The notes under the pieces: generated by a model
What the model saw: the letters and a program-made list of their open reading frames with translations, nothing else
Database searches by the model: none
What the model was told of the DNA's origin: nothing
Position numbers and translations under genes: made by a program
Shown: positions 1 through 7,609 of the stretch, piece after piece
Numbering within the stretch: position 1 is the stretch's first letter
Layout of the letters: each line of letters starts with the position of its first letter
Assembly: GCA_016204145.1 (NCBI GenBank)
Contig: JACQLK010000026.1
Span: 1 to 49,013, forward strand
Direction of reading: 5' to 3'
DNA length: 49,013 nucleotides
Source of the DNA: Candidatus Pacearchaeota archaeon
Lineage (GTDB): Archaea > Nanobdellota > Nanobdellia > Pacearchaeales > GW2011-AR1

Positions 1-348
1 GGTTTTTATTTAGAAGAAAGTTACAACTAACATTGTAATTTTCAGGAGGTTAGCATCTAACCTTCTGTTTATAATAAATTTAGAAATAAAAATCAATCGC
101 AATTCATCCGACGCCTTGAAAGGCGCGGATTTCTTGCGGAATCATTAAATAAATCCCTCTCGCCTTCGGCTCGCCTATTCATGGTTCAAAATCAACTCGC
201 GCCAGATTGGGTTATTAATGAATAAATTTGCCAGAATCAAAGCACTCGGCTTAGCTGAATTTTTCGGTGATGAAAAATATTAATATAAATCTTGCTTATA
301 TTATTATAACGTCGGGTTTTTGGAAGTTAAAATTTAGGTCGCGATTTC
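1..348. other. Non-coding stretch with hairpins and a decayed repeat
   Basis: I see no credible gene here. Several small hairpins are visible: AGGTTAG/CTAACCT around 47-63, CGCCT-TGAA-AGGCG around 112-125, and GATTTC/GGAATC around 128-143. A CTCGCCTTCGGCTCGCC tract lies around 159-175 and resembles the CTTCGCTCGCAA tracts near 10.8, 25.9 and 47.9 kb. From 271 the sequence matches the 5' half of the intergenic repeat family. The dense small hairpins could belong to a structured RNA, but I recognise no known class. Confidence 0.5.
271..343 (+). repeat. Intergenic repeat, copy 1 (degenerate, no G-tail)
   Basis: The block GAAAAATATTAATATAAA is followed by AACGTCGGGTTTTTGG and AGTTAAAATTTAGG. This is the same order as in the copies near 47.4 and 48.9 kb. 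The G-rich tail is missing and the element runs up to the 3' end of gatA. It points along the + strand, opposite to gatA. Confidence 0.5.
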
Positions 349-1662
349 TTAAACTCTCTCGAAGCAATTCGCAATCTGAAGCATTTTCATTTCCTGAAAT
401 TTGTCGCACATTATCTGCATTCCGACAGGAACTCCTTGAATTTCTCCGGAGGGAATTGAGAGTGCGCAGTTCCCCGCAAGATTCGCCGGAATCGTCAGCA
501 TGTCATAAGAATACATTTCCTCGACGGAAATTTTTTCGCCGATTTTGTGCGGAATTCTCGGAACCGTGGGAGAGATTATGCAATCGACGCCTTTGAAAAT
601 TTTTTTCATCTCTGATTCTATTATTTTTTTTACGGCAAGCGACTTGTTGTAATATCTTCCGTGATGCTCCGCTTTTGAAATCTCGCTCCCCCCAAGAATC
701 CTTCTCAAAACCTCCGCTCCCGCGGAATCCTCGATTTTCTTTCCGTATTTTCTTCCGTCGAATCTTCTCGTTCCAGAAAAAAATTCAACATATACAAGAG
801 GATAATATGTTTCAATCGCCAAATCAATGTGGCTTATTGAAATTTTTTTTGTCTTCCACTTGTGCTTTTTCGCCGCCGCCTCAATTTTCTTGCTTATCAA
901 CTCATCAATTCTTTTATCACTTGATTTGAAATCCAAAATTCCAATATTCAAATTTTTTGGAATTTTATCGATTTCATTTGAATTTATTTTTCCTTCTCCT
1001 TCGCTTATCGCGTCGTTCTCGTTTTTTCCGTAAATAACTTCCAAAAGCAGTGCGGCGTCTGAAACATTTCTTGCTATAGGCCCTATTTGGTCTAAAGACA
1101 TTGACAAATCAATCAATCCGTTTCTTGAAACGCTTCCGTAAGTCGGCTTTATCCCGACTACGCCGCAATGGCTTGCTGGATTTCTTATGCTTCCTCCAGT
1201 GTCACTTCCTAAAGCAATGTCGCAAAATCCCGCAGCGACTGCCGCAGCAGAACCGCTTGAGCTTCCTCCCGGAATCAAATTTATATCTTGCGGATTTCTC
1301 GTCGGTCCGAATGCGCTCGTCTCTCCCGAGCCGCCGCACGCAAATTCATCCATGTTTGTGATTCCGATTATCAACCCGTCCTCGTTTTTTATTTTTTTTA
1401 TGACATCGGCGTCGTAAGTTGATTTGTAATTTTCCAATGCCTTTGACGCGCAGCTTGCATTGAGACCGAGAACGTTTATATTCGCTTTCACGGCGATTAT
1501 TTTTCCGGCGAGATTTCCCTTGCTTTTCTTCGCGTCAATAGTCCTCGCCTCTTTCTCAGCGTCGGGATTCAGCTGCAAAAACGCGTTTATCTTTTTCCCG
1601 TTTTTGTCGTTCTTCTCGATTTCTTTGAGGTATTGCTGAAGTTTTTGTAAAGTGGAAGTCAT
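349..1662 (-). CDS. gatA: Asp-tRNA(Asn)/Glu-tRNA(Gln) amidotransferase subunit A
   Basis: GatA is the amidase subunit of GatCAB. It releases ammonia from Gln or Asn so that GatB can convert Asp-tRNA(Asn) (or Glu-tRNA(Gln)) to the amide in the cytoplasm. The amidase-signature Ser-cisSer-Lys triad is visible: Lys59 in VKAN, the GGSSSGS loop at 132-138, and the nucleophile region SDTGGSIR with Ser158. At 437 residues it is near the short end of the family. Its start overlaps the stop of the upstream 157-residue gene by 4 nt, so it is the last gene of a run with the Nudix and NYN genes. A GatC-like gene lies further upstream. With GatD/GatE and a non-discriminating AspRS nearby, Asn-tRNA formation is the likely main job. 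Confidence 0.96.
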   Translation of the reverse strand: MTSTLQKLQQYLKEIEKNDKNGKKINAFLQLNPDAEKEARTIDAKKSKGNLAGKIIAVKANINVLGLNASCASKALENYKSTYDADVIKKIKNEDGLIIGITNMDEFACGGSGETSAFGPTRNPQDINLIPGGSSSGSAAAVAAGFCDIALGSDTGGSIRNPASHCGVVGIKPTYGSVSRNGLIDLSMSLDQIGPIARNVSDAALLLEVIYGKNENDAISEGEGKINSNEIDKIPKNLNIGILDFKSSDKRIDELISKKIEAAAKKHKWKTKKISISHIDLAIETYYPLVYVEFFSGTRRFDGRKYGKKIEDSAGAEVLRRILGGSEISKAEHHGRYYNKSLAVKKIIESEMKKIFKGVDCIISPTVPRIPHKIGEKISVEEMYSYDMLTIPANLAGNCALSIPSGEIQGVPVGMQIMCDKFQEMKMLQIANCFERV

Positions 1663-2132
1663 TTTTTATTTATTGCTTGTTTAACTTTAGAATGTCTCTC
1701 AATTTCATTTAATGCTCTTTGCTTCATTCTTTTATTCTTTTCTGCTCTTATTTTTTCAAATTCTTCGCCGTTTTTCCAAGAAATATCTTTTTTTAGCAAA
1801 TCAATCATGCTGCCTCGGTCTTTTGTTCTTATGACAAGAAAAACTTTTTTATCTCCAAAAAAAACATCTACATCATATTTTTCATTTTTGAATGACCATA
1901 CTCTGTCTGTTATTTCATCTGCATTAACTATCCACTTAATAAAAACAGGGTTTAGGTCGTCGCTATTATCTTCATATTTTTCTTGGAATTTTTTCTTCAA
2001 TTTTTCCCCGTCAAATCCAATATCCCTCATAAATTTTAGGAAAGTGTTCCTAAATTTATTATTTTTCTCAATGGAGTATCTGTGCCAAAATCCGTTATTT
2101 TCTGTTCCAGTCAAAGTAAACTCACTTTTCAT
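1659..2132 (-). CDS. Conserved-looking hypothetical protein, 157 aa
   Basis: I do not recognise this protein. It is soluble and charged with no membrane segment. The N-terminal half (to about residue 65) looks helical. The middle has alternating strands (YDVDVFFGDKKVFLVIRTKD), and the C-terminal 40 residues are a basic helix. It overlaps gatA by 4 nt downstream and the Nudix gene by 4 nt upstream, so the three are probably translationally coupled. The overlap makes a role in tRNA or nucleotide metabolism possible but does not show it. Confidence 0.75.
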   Translation of the reverse strand: MKSEFTLTGTENNGFWHRYSIEKNNKFRNTFLKFMRDIGFDGEKLKKKFQEKYEDNSDDLNPVFIKWIVNADEITDRVWSFKNEKYDVDVFFGDKKVFLVIRTKDRGSMIDLLKKDISWKNGEEFEKIRAEKNKRMKQRALNEIERHSKVKQAINKK

Positions 2133-2533
2133 TTTATCTCTCCCTTTTCAATCAAATAATGAATATTTGGAGCAACATTATATTTTCTTTTTTTAATATC
2201 AGCAATGCCGAGCCACTTAACTTCCCGAATCGGCGGAATCGGCCTGATGTCTTTCTTGTTCAGAAGTTTCGCCATGTAATGAATGAGAACAATGCACATC
2301 TGCTCTTTTGTCTGCGGATTTTTCCACAAGATCATCGGGCTAAGGGGATTCAAAATCTCTATCTGTCCGTTGTTCTCCTCTTTTGTCTCCCGATGACACG
2401 CTTCCTCAAGAGTTTCGACGCCTTCCTCGATTGTCCCGCCGGGAAGCTTATAAAAATCGTCCTTGTCGTCCCGGTTTACCAAAAGCTTTCCGTCCTCGAT
2501 TATCACGGGCCCCGAAGCGATTATGTATTTCAT
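2129..2533 (-). CDS. NUDIX hydrolase
   Basis: A 134-residue Nudix-fold pyrophosphohydrolase. The Nudix box runs from GGTIEEG at about residue 32 to RETKEENNG at about 56. The pattern G-x5-E-x7-RE-x2-EE is intact; the last position is NG rather than the usual G plus hydrophobic. Family members cleave nucleoside diphosphates linked to another group (NTPs, ADP-ribose, RNA caps). The substrate cannot be read from this sequence. It overlaps both neighbours by 4 nt, giving the order NYN, Nudix, unknown, gatA. Pairing with an NYN nuclease hints at RNA or nucleotide turnover, which is inference. Confidence 0.9.
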   Translation of the reverse strand: MKYIIASGPVIIEDGKLLVNRDDKDDFYKLPGGTIEEGVETLEEACHRETKEENNGQIEILNPLSPMILWKNPQTKEQMCIVLIHYMAKLLNKKDIRPIPPIREVKWLGIADIKKRKYNVAPNIHYLIEKGEIK

Positions 2534-3123
2534 TTTTTATTTAATAAGGATTCATCAAAATCTTCTTTAGTTAATGGAATATATTTAGAACAGCAGTTTA
2601 ATAATTCATTTGAAACGGAAAATTTGCTATTTCTTCTTTTGTCAAAATATGAATATAAAATCACTTCCATCTTCCATCTTTTTTTAATATCCCTTATTAC
2701 CGGACAAAAATCCGTATCGGAAGAAACAAGAATTATTTTTTTAACATCTGGGAAATCATCTTTTATGTGGCTTAAATCAATAGTAATTAAGGTATCAACG
2801 CCTTTTTGCTTATATTCTGTATTGCCTTCTGAATTTACTATCCTCTGACATCTTCCTTCTCTTACGGTTATGCTTTTATTTTTTCTAAGCGATTTGAGAA
2901 AATTGTCATATCCCTCTTTTCTTTTTCTTTGTTCATTTGTTGGAGGAGTTTCTTGGAAAGGCGGAGCAGTATAGTAAAATAAATACTTGCAAAAAAGGTT
3001 TTGTTTTTTTGAGATGTTTTCTGCAAGTTTTATTAAATCAAATTTGATGTAAACACCATTGCCAAAATGTTTAGACAGCTTAGAAATAAAACCGCCATCC
3101 AGAAAAACCAAGCAACTGTTCAT
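2530..3123 (-). CDS. NYN domain protein (LabA/DUF88-like putative RNase)
   Basis: This 197-residue protein matches the NYN/PIN-like nuclease fold. The acidic residues expected at the metal site are present: Asp9 in VFLDGGF, Asp110 in KGVDTLITIDL, and Asp136/Asp138 in SSDTDFCPV. NYN proteins are usually ribonucleases acting on tRNA, rRNA or mRNA. The start follows a GGAGGT ribosome binding site by 5 nt, unlike the leaderless genes around it. Upstream is a TATA-like box near 3211-3220 and a TTCG-loop hairpin in the presumed leader. It is the first gene of the run that ends with gatA. Target unknown. Confidence 0.85.
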   Translation of the reverse strand: MNSCLVFLDGGFISKLSKHFGNGVYIKFDLIKLAENISKKQNLFCKYLFYYTAPPFQETPPTNEQRKRKEGYDNFLKSLRKNKSITVREGRCQRIVNSEGNTEYKQKGVDTLITIDLSHIKDDFPDVKKIILVSSDTDFCPVIRDIKKRWKMEVILYSYFDKRRNSKFSVSNELLNCCSKYIPLTKEDFDESLLNKK

Positions 3124-3157
3124 TCAGAACCTCCAAACTCAAGAAATAAAAATTCAT

Positions 3158-3181
3158 CCAGCGACCCCGAAGGATCACTGG
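3158..3181 (-). promoter_or_regulatory. 10-bp hairpin with TTCG tetraloop in the NYN leader
   Basis: On the minus strand CCAGTGATCC-TTCG-GGGTCGCTGG folds into ten consecutive pairs (two of them G-U) closed by a UUCG tetraloop. It lies between a TATA-like box at 3211-3220 and the GGAGGT site of the NYN gene, so it would sit in a leader of about 65 nt. It could regulate the operon, be cut by the NYN nuclease, or help end gatC transcription, since a T-rich stretch follows it. Confidence 0.6.
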
Positions 3182-3250
3182 GGAACATGTTAACGCTAAA
3201 ACAATTGGGGTGTTTATAAATTTTGCCGTTTCTTATGCAAGAGGAGATTT

Positions 3251-3520
3251 TTACCATCCTTTTTTATCCCCGATTATAAAATCCGCATTTTTATTCGGCG
3301 CGTTTTCAAAAACGCGCCTTCTAAAATCATTGTCGGGATTTTTCCCTTCGCCTTCCTTCCTCTCCGATTCGGCGCGCTCAACAAAATTCTCGGAAATTTT
3401 TCCTTCAGCCCTTGAAAGTTTCTTGGAAAAATTATCCATTATCTCCTTCGCTTCTTTTCTTATTCTCTCTTTCTCTTCCTCTGAAACCTTGTGAAACAAA
3501 AAGTCGGACATGAAATCCAA
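3251..3520 (-). CDS. gatC: Probable divergent amidotransferase subunit C (GatC-like)
   Basis: An 89-residue protein of the right length for GatC, the small subunit that wraps around GatA and stabilises the GatCAB complex. The first 45 residues form a charged helix. The C-terminus FENAPNKNADFIIGDKKGW resembles the conserved GatC tail (NAP, a short spacer, then an aromatic and hydrophobic strand). The rest of the canonical N-terminal GatC pattern is weak. It lies upstream of gatA on the same strand, separated by the NYN-Nudix-unknown cassette. Met4 (3511) is an alternative start. Without a profile search this is a reasoned call, not a certain one. Confidence 0.6.
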   Translation of the reverse strand: MDFMSDFLFHKVSEEEKERIRKEAKEIMDNFSKKLSRAEGKISENFVERAESERKEGEGKNPDNDFRRRVFENAPNKNADFIIGDKKGW

Positions 3521-3564
3521 AAGAAGAGGAAGGTTAAAAAATTAACGTTATTCTTGGACAGGCA

Positions 3565-3957
3565 TCAGTAGGGGATAACTTTTAATCCTTTGATGTTCTC
3601 AAAATGCTTGACATTTCTCGTAATAATTTTATCGACGCCATTTGACAAGAAAATAGAAGCCGCCATAGAGTCAAATTTTCCGACAGATTTTCCAATATGT
3701 TGATGATGCCAAAAAATTTCTGCCGCTTTTTTACAAGATACCCTATTTAACGGAAAACTTTCAAAATTCATGTATAAATCATCATAGAATCTTTCTTCTT
3801 CCTTGTGTTTTAAATTCTCGGGGTTTAAGCCGAACATTAATTCCAAATAGCTAATTTCATTAAGGAAAATTTTCTCATCAACCTTATCAAGCAATTCAAG
3901 AATCTCCTTTTTATTTTTAAAAAGGTCTATTAAGGCAGTCGTATCTAATCCGATCAT
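3565..3957 (-). CDS. vapC: VapC-type PIN domain toxin
   Basis: A 130-residue PIN-domain ribonuclease, the toxin half of a type II toxin-antitoxin pair. VapC toxins typically cut tRNA or rRNA. The metal-binding acidic residues are visible: Asp5 in IGLDTTALID, Glu39 in SYLEL, Asp96 in KFDSMAA. The typical C-terminal TRNVKHF motif is also present. The start overlaps the antitoxin stop by 4 nt, the usual coupled arrangement. No lesion is seen, so it should be active when free of antitoxin. Confidence 0.9.
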   Translation of the reverse strand: MIGLDTTALIDLFKNKKEILELLDKVDEKIFLNEISYLELMFGLNPENLKHKEEERFYDDLYMNFESFPLNRVSCKKAAEIFWHHQHIGKSVGKFDSMAASIFLSNGVDKIITRNVKHFENIKGLKVIPY

Positions 3958-4247
3958 TTGACCCTATTTGATTTTTTTCTGGATTTTTCCATATCTCTGC
4001 TTGTTTTATCCATTCTTTCCTCAAATTCTCTCCTAAACCCGACAATTCCCCTTTCTTTTTCTTCCCAATCAACGCCTAATTTTCCAGCTCTTTTAGCAAA
4101 TTCAGCTAAGGATTTTCCACTCCTTTTCATATGAACTCCGCTGCCTTTAAACTCAAGGATAATATCTGAAAAGCTCTTGTCTCCCCCCTTAAGGATTCTC
4201 AAGAATTCATATGCTTCTTTCTTTAGCGAAATATTTATATTCCCCAT
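3954..4247 (-). CDS. vapB: VapB-type antitoxin (DUF217-like)
   Basis: A 97-residue partner of the adjacent VapC. The N-terminus MGNINISLKKEAYEFLRILK looks like a short DNA-binding strand-helix unit of the archaeal VapB/DUF217 kind. The basic C-terminal helix would wrap the toxin. A TATA-like box around 4268-4278 sits about 26 nt upstream, predicting a leaderless mRNA. A palindrome at 4258-4271 lies between box and start, as expected for autoregulation by the VapBC complex. Confidence 0.8.
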   Translation of the reverse strand: MGNINISLKKEAYEFLRILKGGDKSFSDIILEFKGSGVHMKRSGKSLAEFAKRAGKLGVDWEEKERGIVGFRREFEERMDKTSRDMEKSRKKSNRVK

Positions 4248-4257
4248 ATGTGCGTAG

Positions 4258-4271
4258 TATGAGTGCTCATA
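4258..4271 (-). promoter_or_regulatory. vapBC operator palindrome overlapping the TATA region
   Basis: TATGAG-TG-CTCATA is a perfect 6-bp inverted repeat with a 2-nt spacer. It begins 11 nt upstream of the vapB start and overlaps the edge of the TATATAAAC box. The position fits a repressor site bound by VapB or VapBC; binding is inferred. Confidence 0.65.
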
Positions 4272-4308
4272 TATAAACTTTTCGGATTAAAATTTTATCT
4301 GTAAAAAA

Positions 4309-5175
4309 TCAGCCGTATGTTTTCGGATAAAATTTTATGCTTCTTATCTTTCCGCTTTCTTCGTCCAAATCAATCAAAGTGTTGACTTCGCTTCCAAAAC
4401 CGGCGTTAATCACGGTTGTTTTCCCGATTCTGCACTTCCCGAAATGCTCGTGCATGTGCCCTCCGATTGCGAGCAACGGCTGATATTTTTCAACAAGTTC
4501 GCGAGCAATCACAGAACCATAATGAAATCCATATCTTGGAGATTCTTTGTTTGTTATTTTATCCAAGGAAGTATTAAAAGGAACATTATGGGGCATGAAA
4601 ATAACCGGATTTCTTGCTTGTTGAAATAAACTCGTTAATTTTTTCTTTTTTGTTTTATATTCTCTCTTTCTGTCTCTCAATTCTTTTTCTGTCAATATTT
4701 CTTTGTCTTCTTTGTATTGCGGAACTTCAGGACCTGAAACAACGCCGTAGCCAATAATATCAAAATTTTCTAAAGTTCTTCTCTTGAAATGAACATCCCT
4801 TAAATTTTTTAATCCTTTAATCAATCTTGGCCAATTATTTTGTTTGACTCTCTGCCATTCGTATTCTTTCATTCCTGTTTGGTCCCAATTTCCTAGGAAC
4901 AAGATAGACAGGTTTTCCAAAAGAATTAAGAAATTCCAAAATTTTTCTCCCGTCTTTAAGAGATTTTTCAAGCATTTTTTTTGCTTTCTTTTTTCCAATT
5001 TCATCCCACCATTACAAATCATAATCTGAACTCTCTTTTTTCTTTCTTAAATTAATGAAGATATATTTTCTCAATGCGTCGGAGCAAAAATCCCTGGAGC
5101 GATTATCGCGTCAAAATCCTTGAAATGAATCTTTGGTTTGTTTCCGTGCAGGTCGCCGATAATAAGAAGTTTCAT
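4309..5175 (-). pseudogene. Metallophosphoesterase pseudogene with two frameshifts and a stop
   Basis: The gene starts at 5175 with MKLLIIGDLHGN, the Asp-x-His metal motif of calcineurin-like phosphoesterases. Near 5090 a base appears to be lost: APG reads on as IFAPTH-stop, but the next frame continues DFCSDALRKY, restoring the GD motif. That frame meets an in-frame TAA at 5012-5014. It then continues WWDEIGKKKAKKMLEKSL and LNSFGKPVYLVP. At CCTAGGAAATTGGGAC near 4893 one extra base shifts to the last frame, giving GNWDQTG, GGHMHEHFG and the C-terminus. The order of metal motifs (D-H, GD, GNxD, GHxH) matches an intact ancestor of about 285 residues. The open stretch 4309-5022 alone is not a true gene start. 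Confidence 0.85.
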
Positions 5176-5178
5176 GAA

Positions 5179-5511
5179 TTAAACATCAGAAGAATTTTTA
5201 TTTTTAAACCATCCAGAAAATCCAGAGTAACTACCTCCGATACCTTTTGAGTTAGAAATCTTTTTAAGTGGTCTAAAAGTTTTTCTAGACATTTTTAATA
5301 AAGAAAGGGTATCTTTTCTCTTTAAATGTAATTCTTTAGCCAAATCCATAACCTCTTTTGAACTATCTAAATGTCTATTCCCCATCCTAGAATAATCAAC
5401 TATTTCGTGGGTGCCCATATCATTTTTTATAGCGGCACAAAAAATATGTTCTGCTCCGGTCAAACCATCTTTAACTCTTTTGCAATTAGGAAGTTTTTTT
5501 TGTTTTGTCAT
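5179..5511 (-). CDS. Hypothetical protein, 110 aa
   Basis: A small basic protein that I do not recognise. It has a central helical region around EVMDLAKELHLKRKDTLSLL and a Gly/Ser-rich C-terminus. There is no membrane segment or cysteine pair. It ends 3 nt before the start of the metallophosphoesterase pseudogene on the same strand, so the two were probably one operon. Gene status is likely from its length and codon pattern; function unknown. Confidence 0.6.
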   Translation of the reverse strand: MTKQKKLPNCKRVKDGLTGAEHIFCAAIKNDMGTHEIVDYSRMGNRHLDSSKEVMDLAKELHLKRKDTLSLLKMSRKTFRPLKKISNSKGIGGSYSGFSGWFKNKNSSDV

Positions 5512-5600
5512 AGAAATTTGTACAAGAACAATTATTAAAATCTTTCCCTAAGGCGCAATCTTGTTCAGAAAACAAAATCCTGTTTTAATAAAGAAGGTTG

Positions 5601-5822
5601 TCAGTTAAAACTGAACTTAAATGGAAGCTCAAGCTTAATGCCATCGGAACTTGTTCTCTCCTTAAAATTATGAATGGCGATTCCTTTTATTTCATTTGTA
5701 TTTTTATCCACAATTCTAAACAATCCGTTTCCCAAATTATCAAAAAAACAATTGGAAACGTCTCCGTTGGTTATCTCCAAAAAATCGCCTTTCTCGTCAT
5801 AATATATGTTCATGTTTTTCAT
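5601..5822 (-). CDS. DUF2283-like small protein
   Basis: A 73-residue protein. The opening INIYYDEKGDFLEIT-type strand pattern (here MNIYYDEKGDFLEITNG) is typical of DUF2283, a small beta-rich family of unknown role often found next to small nuclease-like genes. Met4 (5813) is an alternative start and would fit the motif better. The 26-nt overlap with the upstream gene indicates coupling, and the pair resembles a toxin-antitoxin layout with this protein as the antitoxin candidate. Confidence 0.75.
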   Translation of the reverse strand: MKNMNIYYDEKGDFLEITNGDVSNCFFDNLGNGLFRIVDKNTNEIKGIAIHNFKERTSSDGIKLELPFKFSFN

Positions 5823-6123
5823 TTGAGCCAGTTATTTTATTTGTGTAAAATGATGTTATTATAAACCCGTCGCCGTTTAAATATTTAACTGAAACAAAAA
5901 GATATCTTTCTCTCGGCTCCATGTTCTTATATTCTCGGTAAAAATAACTGATTTTTTTGCCCGCCCCGTCGTGTCTGACTGTCATAGGATTTTTTATTGT
6001 TTCTTCAATCCTCTCCAAAGATTCGTGCATATGCGGATGTTTTTGAATATGCTTCCATTGTTTTCCTGTTAATTTTATCTTTCTTCTTGTTTTATCGGAG
6101 ATTTCAAACACAATATTGTCCAT
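5797..6123 (-). CDS. Small RelE/barnase-like nuclease candidate (PBECR-type)
   Basis: A 108-residue protein. The pattern IKLTGKQWKHIQKHPHMHE, ETIKNPMTVRHD, YFYREY, RYLFVSVKYL and FIITSFYTN is like the small phage-barnase/EndoU/RelE-like nuclease fold. His and Lys residues in the first helix and the terminal strand pair are where such folds keep their active site. It overlaps the DUF2283 gene by 26 nt. The layout suggests a toxin-antitoxin pair, but I cannot confirm catalysis from sequence. Confidence 0.6.
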   Translation of the reverse strand: MDNIVFEISDKTRRKIKLTGKQWKHIQKHPHMHESLERIEETIKNPMTVRHDGAGKKISYFYREYKNMEPRERYLFVSVKYLNGDGFIITSFYTNKITGSNEKHEHIL

Positions 6124-6163
6124 TCAGTTATTAAAAAAGAGGTATTATAAAAAACTATCAATA

Positions 6164-7483
6164 TCACGGCGTCAACCTATCCCTATCTCTCGGAAACATC
6201 GTCGCCTCTTTCACATTGTCCAAGCCGCAAAGAATCTGCGTCATTCTTTCAAGACCGATGCTCCATCCCGAATGCGGCGGCGCTCCGAATCTGAAGCTGT
6301 CAATGTATGATTTGAAGTCCTTCGGATTCAATCCCTTTGCCTTTATTCTTTCCGCAAGAAGTTCCGGAAGATGGATTCTCTGTCCGCCAGACGAGATTTC
6401 CATTCCGCCATACAAAGCGTCAAAACCCTCGCTGAATTTCGTATTGCTTTTTTCTCCCGACGGCATTATGTAAAACGGCTTCAATGCTGTCGGCCACGAA
6501 TGCGTGAAAACAATGTCTCCCGGAAAAATAGAACAAAGTTTCCTCTCCTGTTCCGGCGTGAAATCCTCTCCAATTTTTCCGCCGGCTTTTTTTATCGCGT
6601 CGTCGTAAGAAAGATAAACTCCCTTCGGAATTTTCAGAGTAACGCCAAGCGTTTTCAATTCCCCCTTGTTTTTTTCCATTACCTCTTTTACAATATGCTG
6701 AACAGCATCTTCAAGCTCTTTCATAACCGCAAACTGGTCTGCAAACGCGACTTCAATGTCCATCTGTCTGATTTCATTAATGTGCCTCGTCGTGTTGTGC
6801 TTCTCCGCTCTCCAAACAGGCGTTATCATAAATGTTTTTTCCATGGAACACGCAATCATCTGCTTGTATAATTGGGGGCTTTGAGCAAGATACGCCTTCT
6901 TTTCAAAATACTGAACAGGAAACAAATCAGTTCCGCCCTCGGAAGATGCGGAAATTATCCCCGGCGGCTGCATTTCTATAAAATCCTTTTTGTAAAAAAA
7001 CTCCCTGAAAGAATTTTCAATCGTGCTTTGAATTTTGAAAATCGCTTGCGTTTTTTTCCTGTGAAAATCCAAAAATCTGTAATCAAGCCGCTTTGCGATT
7101 TCGGTTTTCGAGTTGTCCGACTCGTTGAACGGAATGTCAATCGGCAGCTCATCGGCTTCATTGATTACGATTATCTCTTCGGGATTTATTTCCTTTCCGC
7201 CCGGTGCCTGCTTTGAATCCACAATTTTTCCCTTGACATAAATCACCGACTCTCTCGGTATTTTTTCCATGTCTTTAAAAATTTTTTCCGGTGTCTTTCC
7301 TTTCACCCCGGTTATTTGAATCATTCCCGAAGAGTCCCTCAAAATTATGAACTTTATTTTGCTCAAATCCCGCGAATTGTGAACCCATCCCGCGACTTCA
7401 ACATCTTTTTTCTTCGACGAAAAAACACCTCCGATTAAAATTCTGTTTTTGCTGAATTCGGAAAGGTTGAATTTGTCGGGCAT
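6164..7483 (-). CDS. aspS: Aspartyl-tRNA synthetase, archaeal type, probably non-discriminating
   Basis: A class II synthetase of 439 residues charging tRNA(Asp). Motif 2 is VWRAEKHNTTRHINE and motif 3 is GWSIGLERM. The OB-fold anticodon domain comes first. In archaeal AspRS, discrimination against tRNA(Asn) was linked to Trp26 and Lys85 (Thermococcus numbering), while non-discriminating enzymes have His and Pro. Aligned from memory, this protein has His35 in GWVHNSRDL and Pro94 in KQAPGGKE, the non-discriminating pair. It would also make Asp-tRNA(Asn), which GatCAB then amidates, consistent with gatC/A/B in the same island. A TATA-like box at 7503-7513 predicts a leaderless mRNA. Confidence 0.95.
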   Translation of the reverse strand: MPDKFNLSEFSKNRILIGGVFSSKKKDVEVAGWVHNSRDLSKIKFIILRDSSGMIQITGVKGKTPEKIFKDMEKIPRESVIYVKGKIVDSKQAPGGKEINPEEIIVINEADELPIDIPFNESDNSKTEIAKRLDYRFLDFHRKKTQAIFKIQSTIENSFREFFYKKDFIEMQPPGIISASSEGGTDLFPVQYFEKKAYLAQSPQLYKQMIACSMEKTFMITPVWRAEKHNTTRHINEIRQMDIEVAFADQFAVMKELEDAVQHIVKEVMEKNKGELKTLGVTLKIPKGVYLSYDDAIKKAGGKIGEDFTPEQERKLCSIFPGDIVFTHSWPTALKPFYIMPSGEKSNTKFSEGFDALYGGMEISSGGQRIHLPELLAERIKAKGLNPKDFKSYIDSFRFGAPPHSGWSIGLERMTQILCGLDNVKEATMFPRDRDRLTP

Positions 7484-7502
7484 GAAAAAGAAAAAATAAA
7501 GA

Positions 7503-7513
7503 AATATTTAAAG
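7503..7513 (-). promoter_or_regulatory. aspS TATA-like box (leaderless start)
   Basis: The minus-strand sequence CCTTTAAATATTTC is centred about 25 nt before the aspS ATG, with no ribosome binding site between. An almost identical box precedes gatE (12415-12431). Confidence 0.7.
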
Positions 7514-7609
7514 GTAACTGATTAAAAAAGATAATCCATATTCAATTTAATATTGTCTGTCGACCGAGGTTTCTGTTAAAGAAACATCATCAATAACTTC
7601 AGCAAAGGT

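Noticed and set aside
1-260. RNase P or SRP RNA
   Set aside because: Several hairpins are present, but none of the conserved helices or motifs of these RNAs could be found.
267-596. 109-codon + strand frame at the window start
   Set aside because: It runs over the end of gatA in the antisense direction and has no recognisable pattern.
4309-5022. Intact metallophosphoesterase starting at 5022
   Set aside because: The first 40 or so residues are an out-of-frame reading. The true N-terminus lies upstream in other frames, so this is the last part of a pseudogene.
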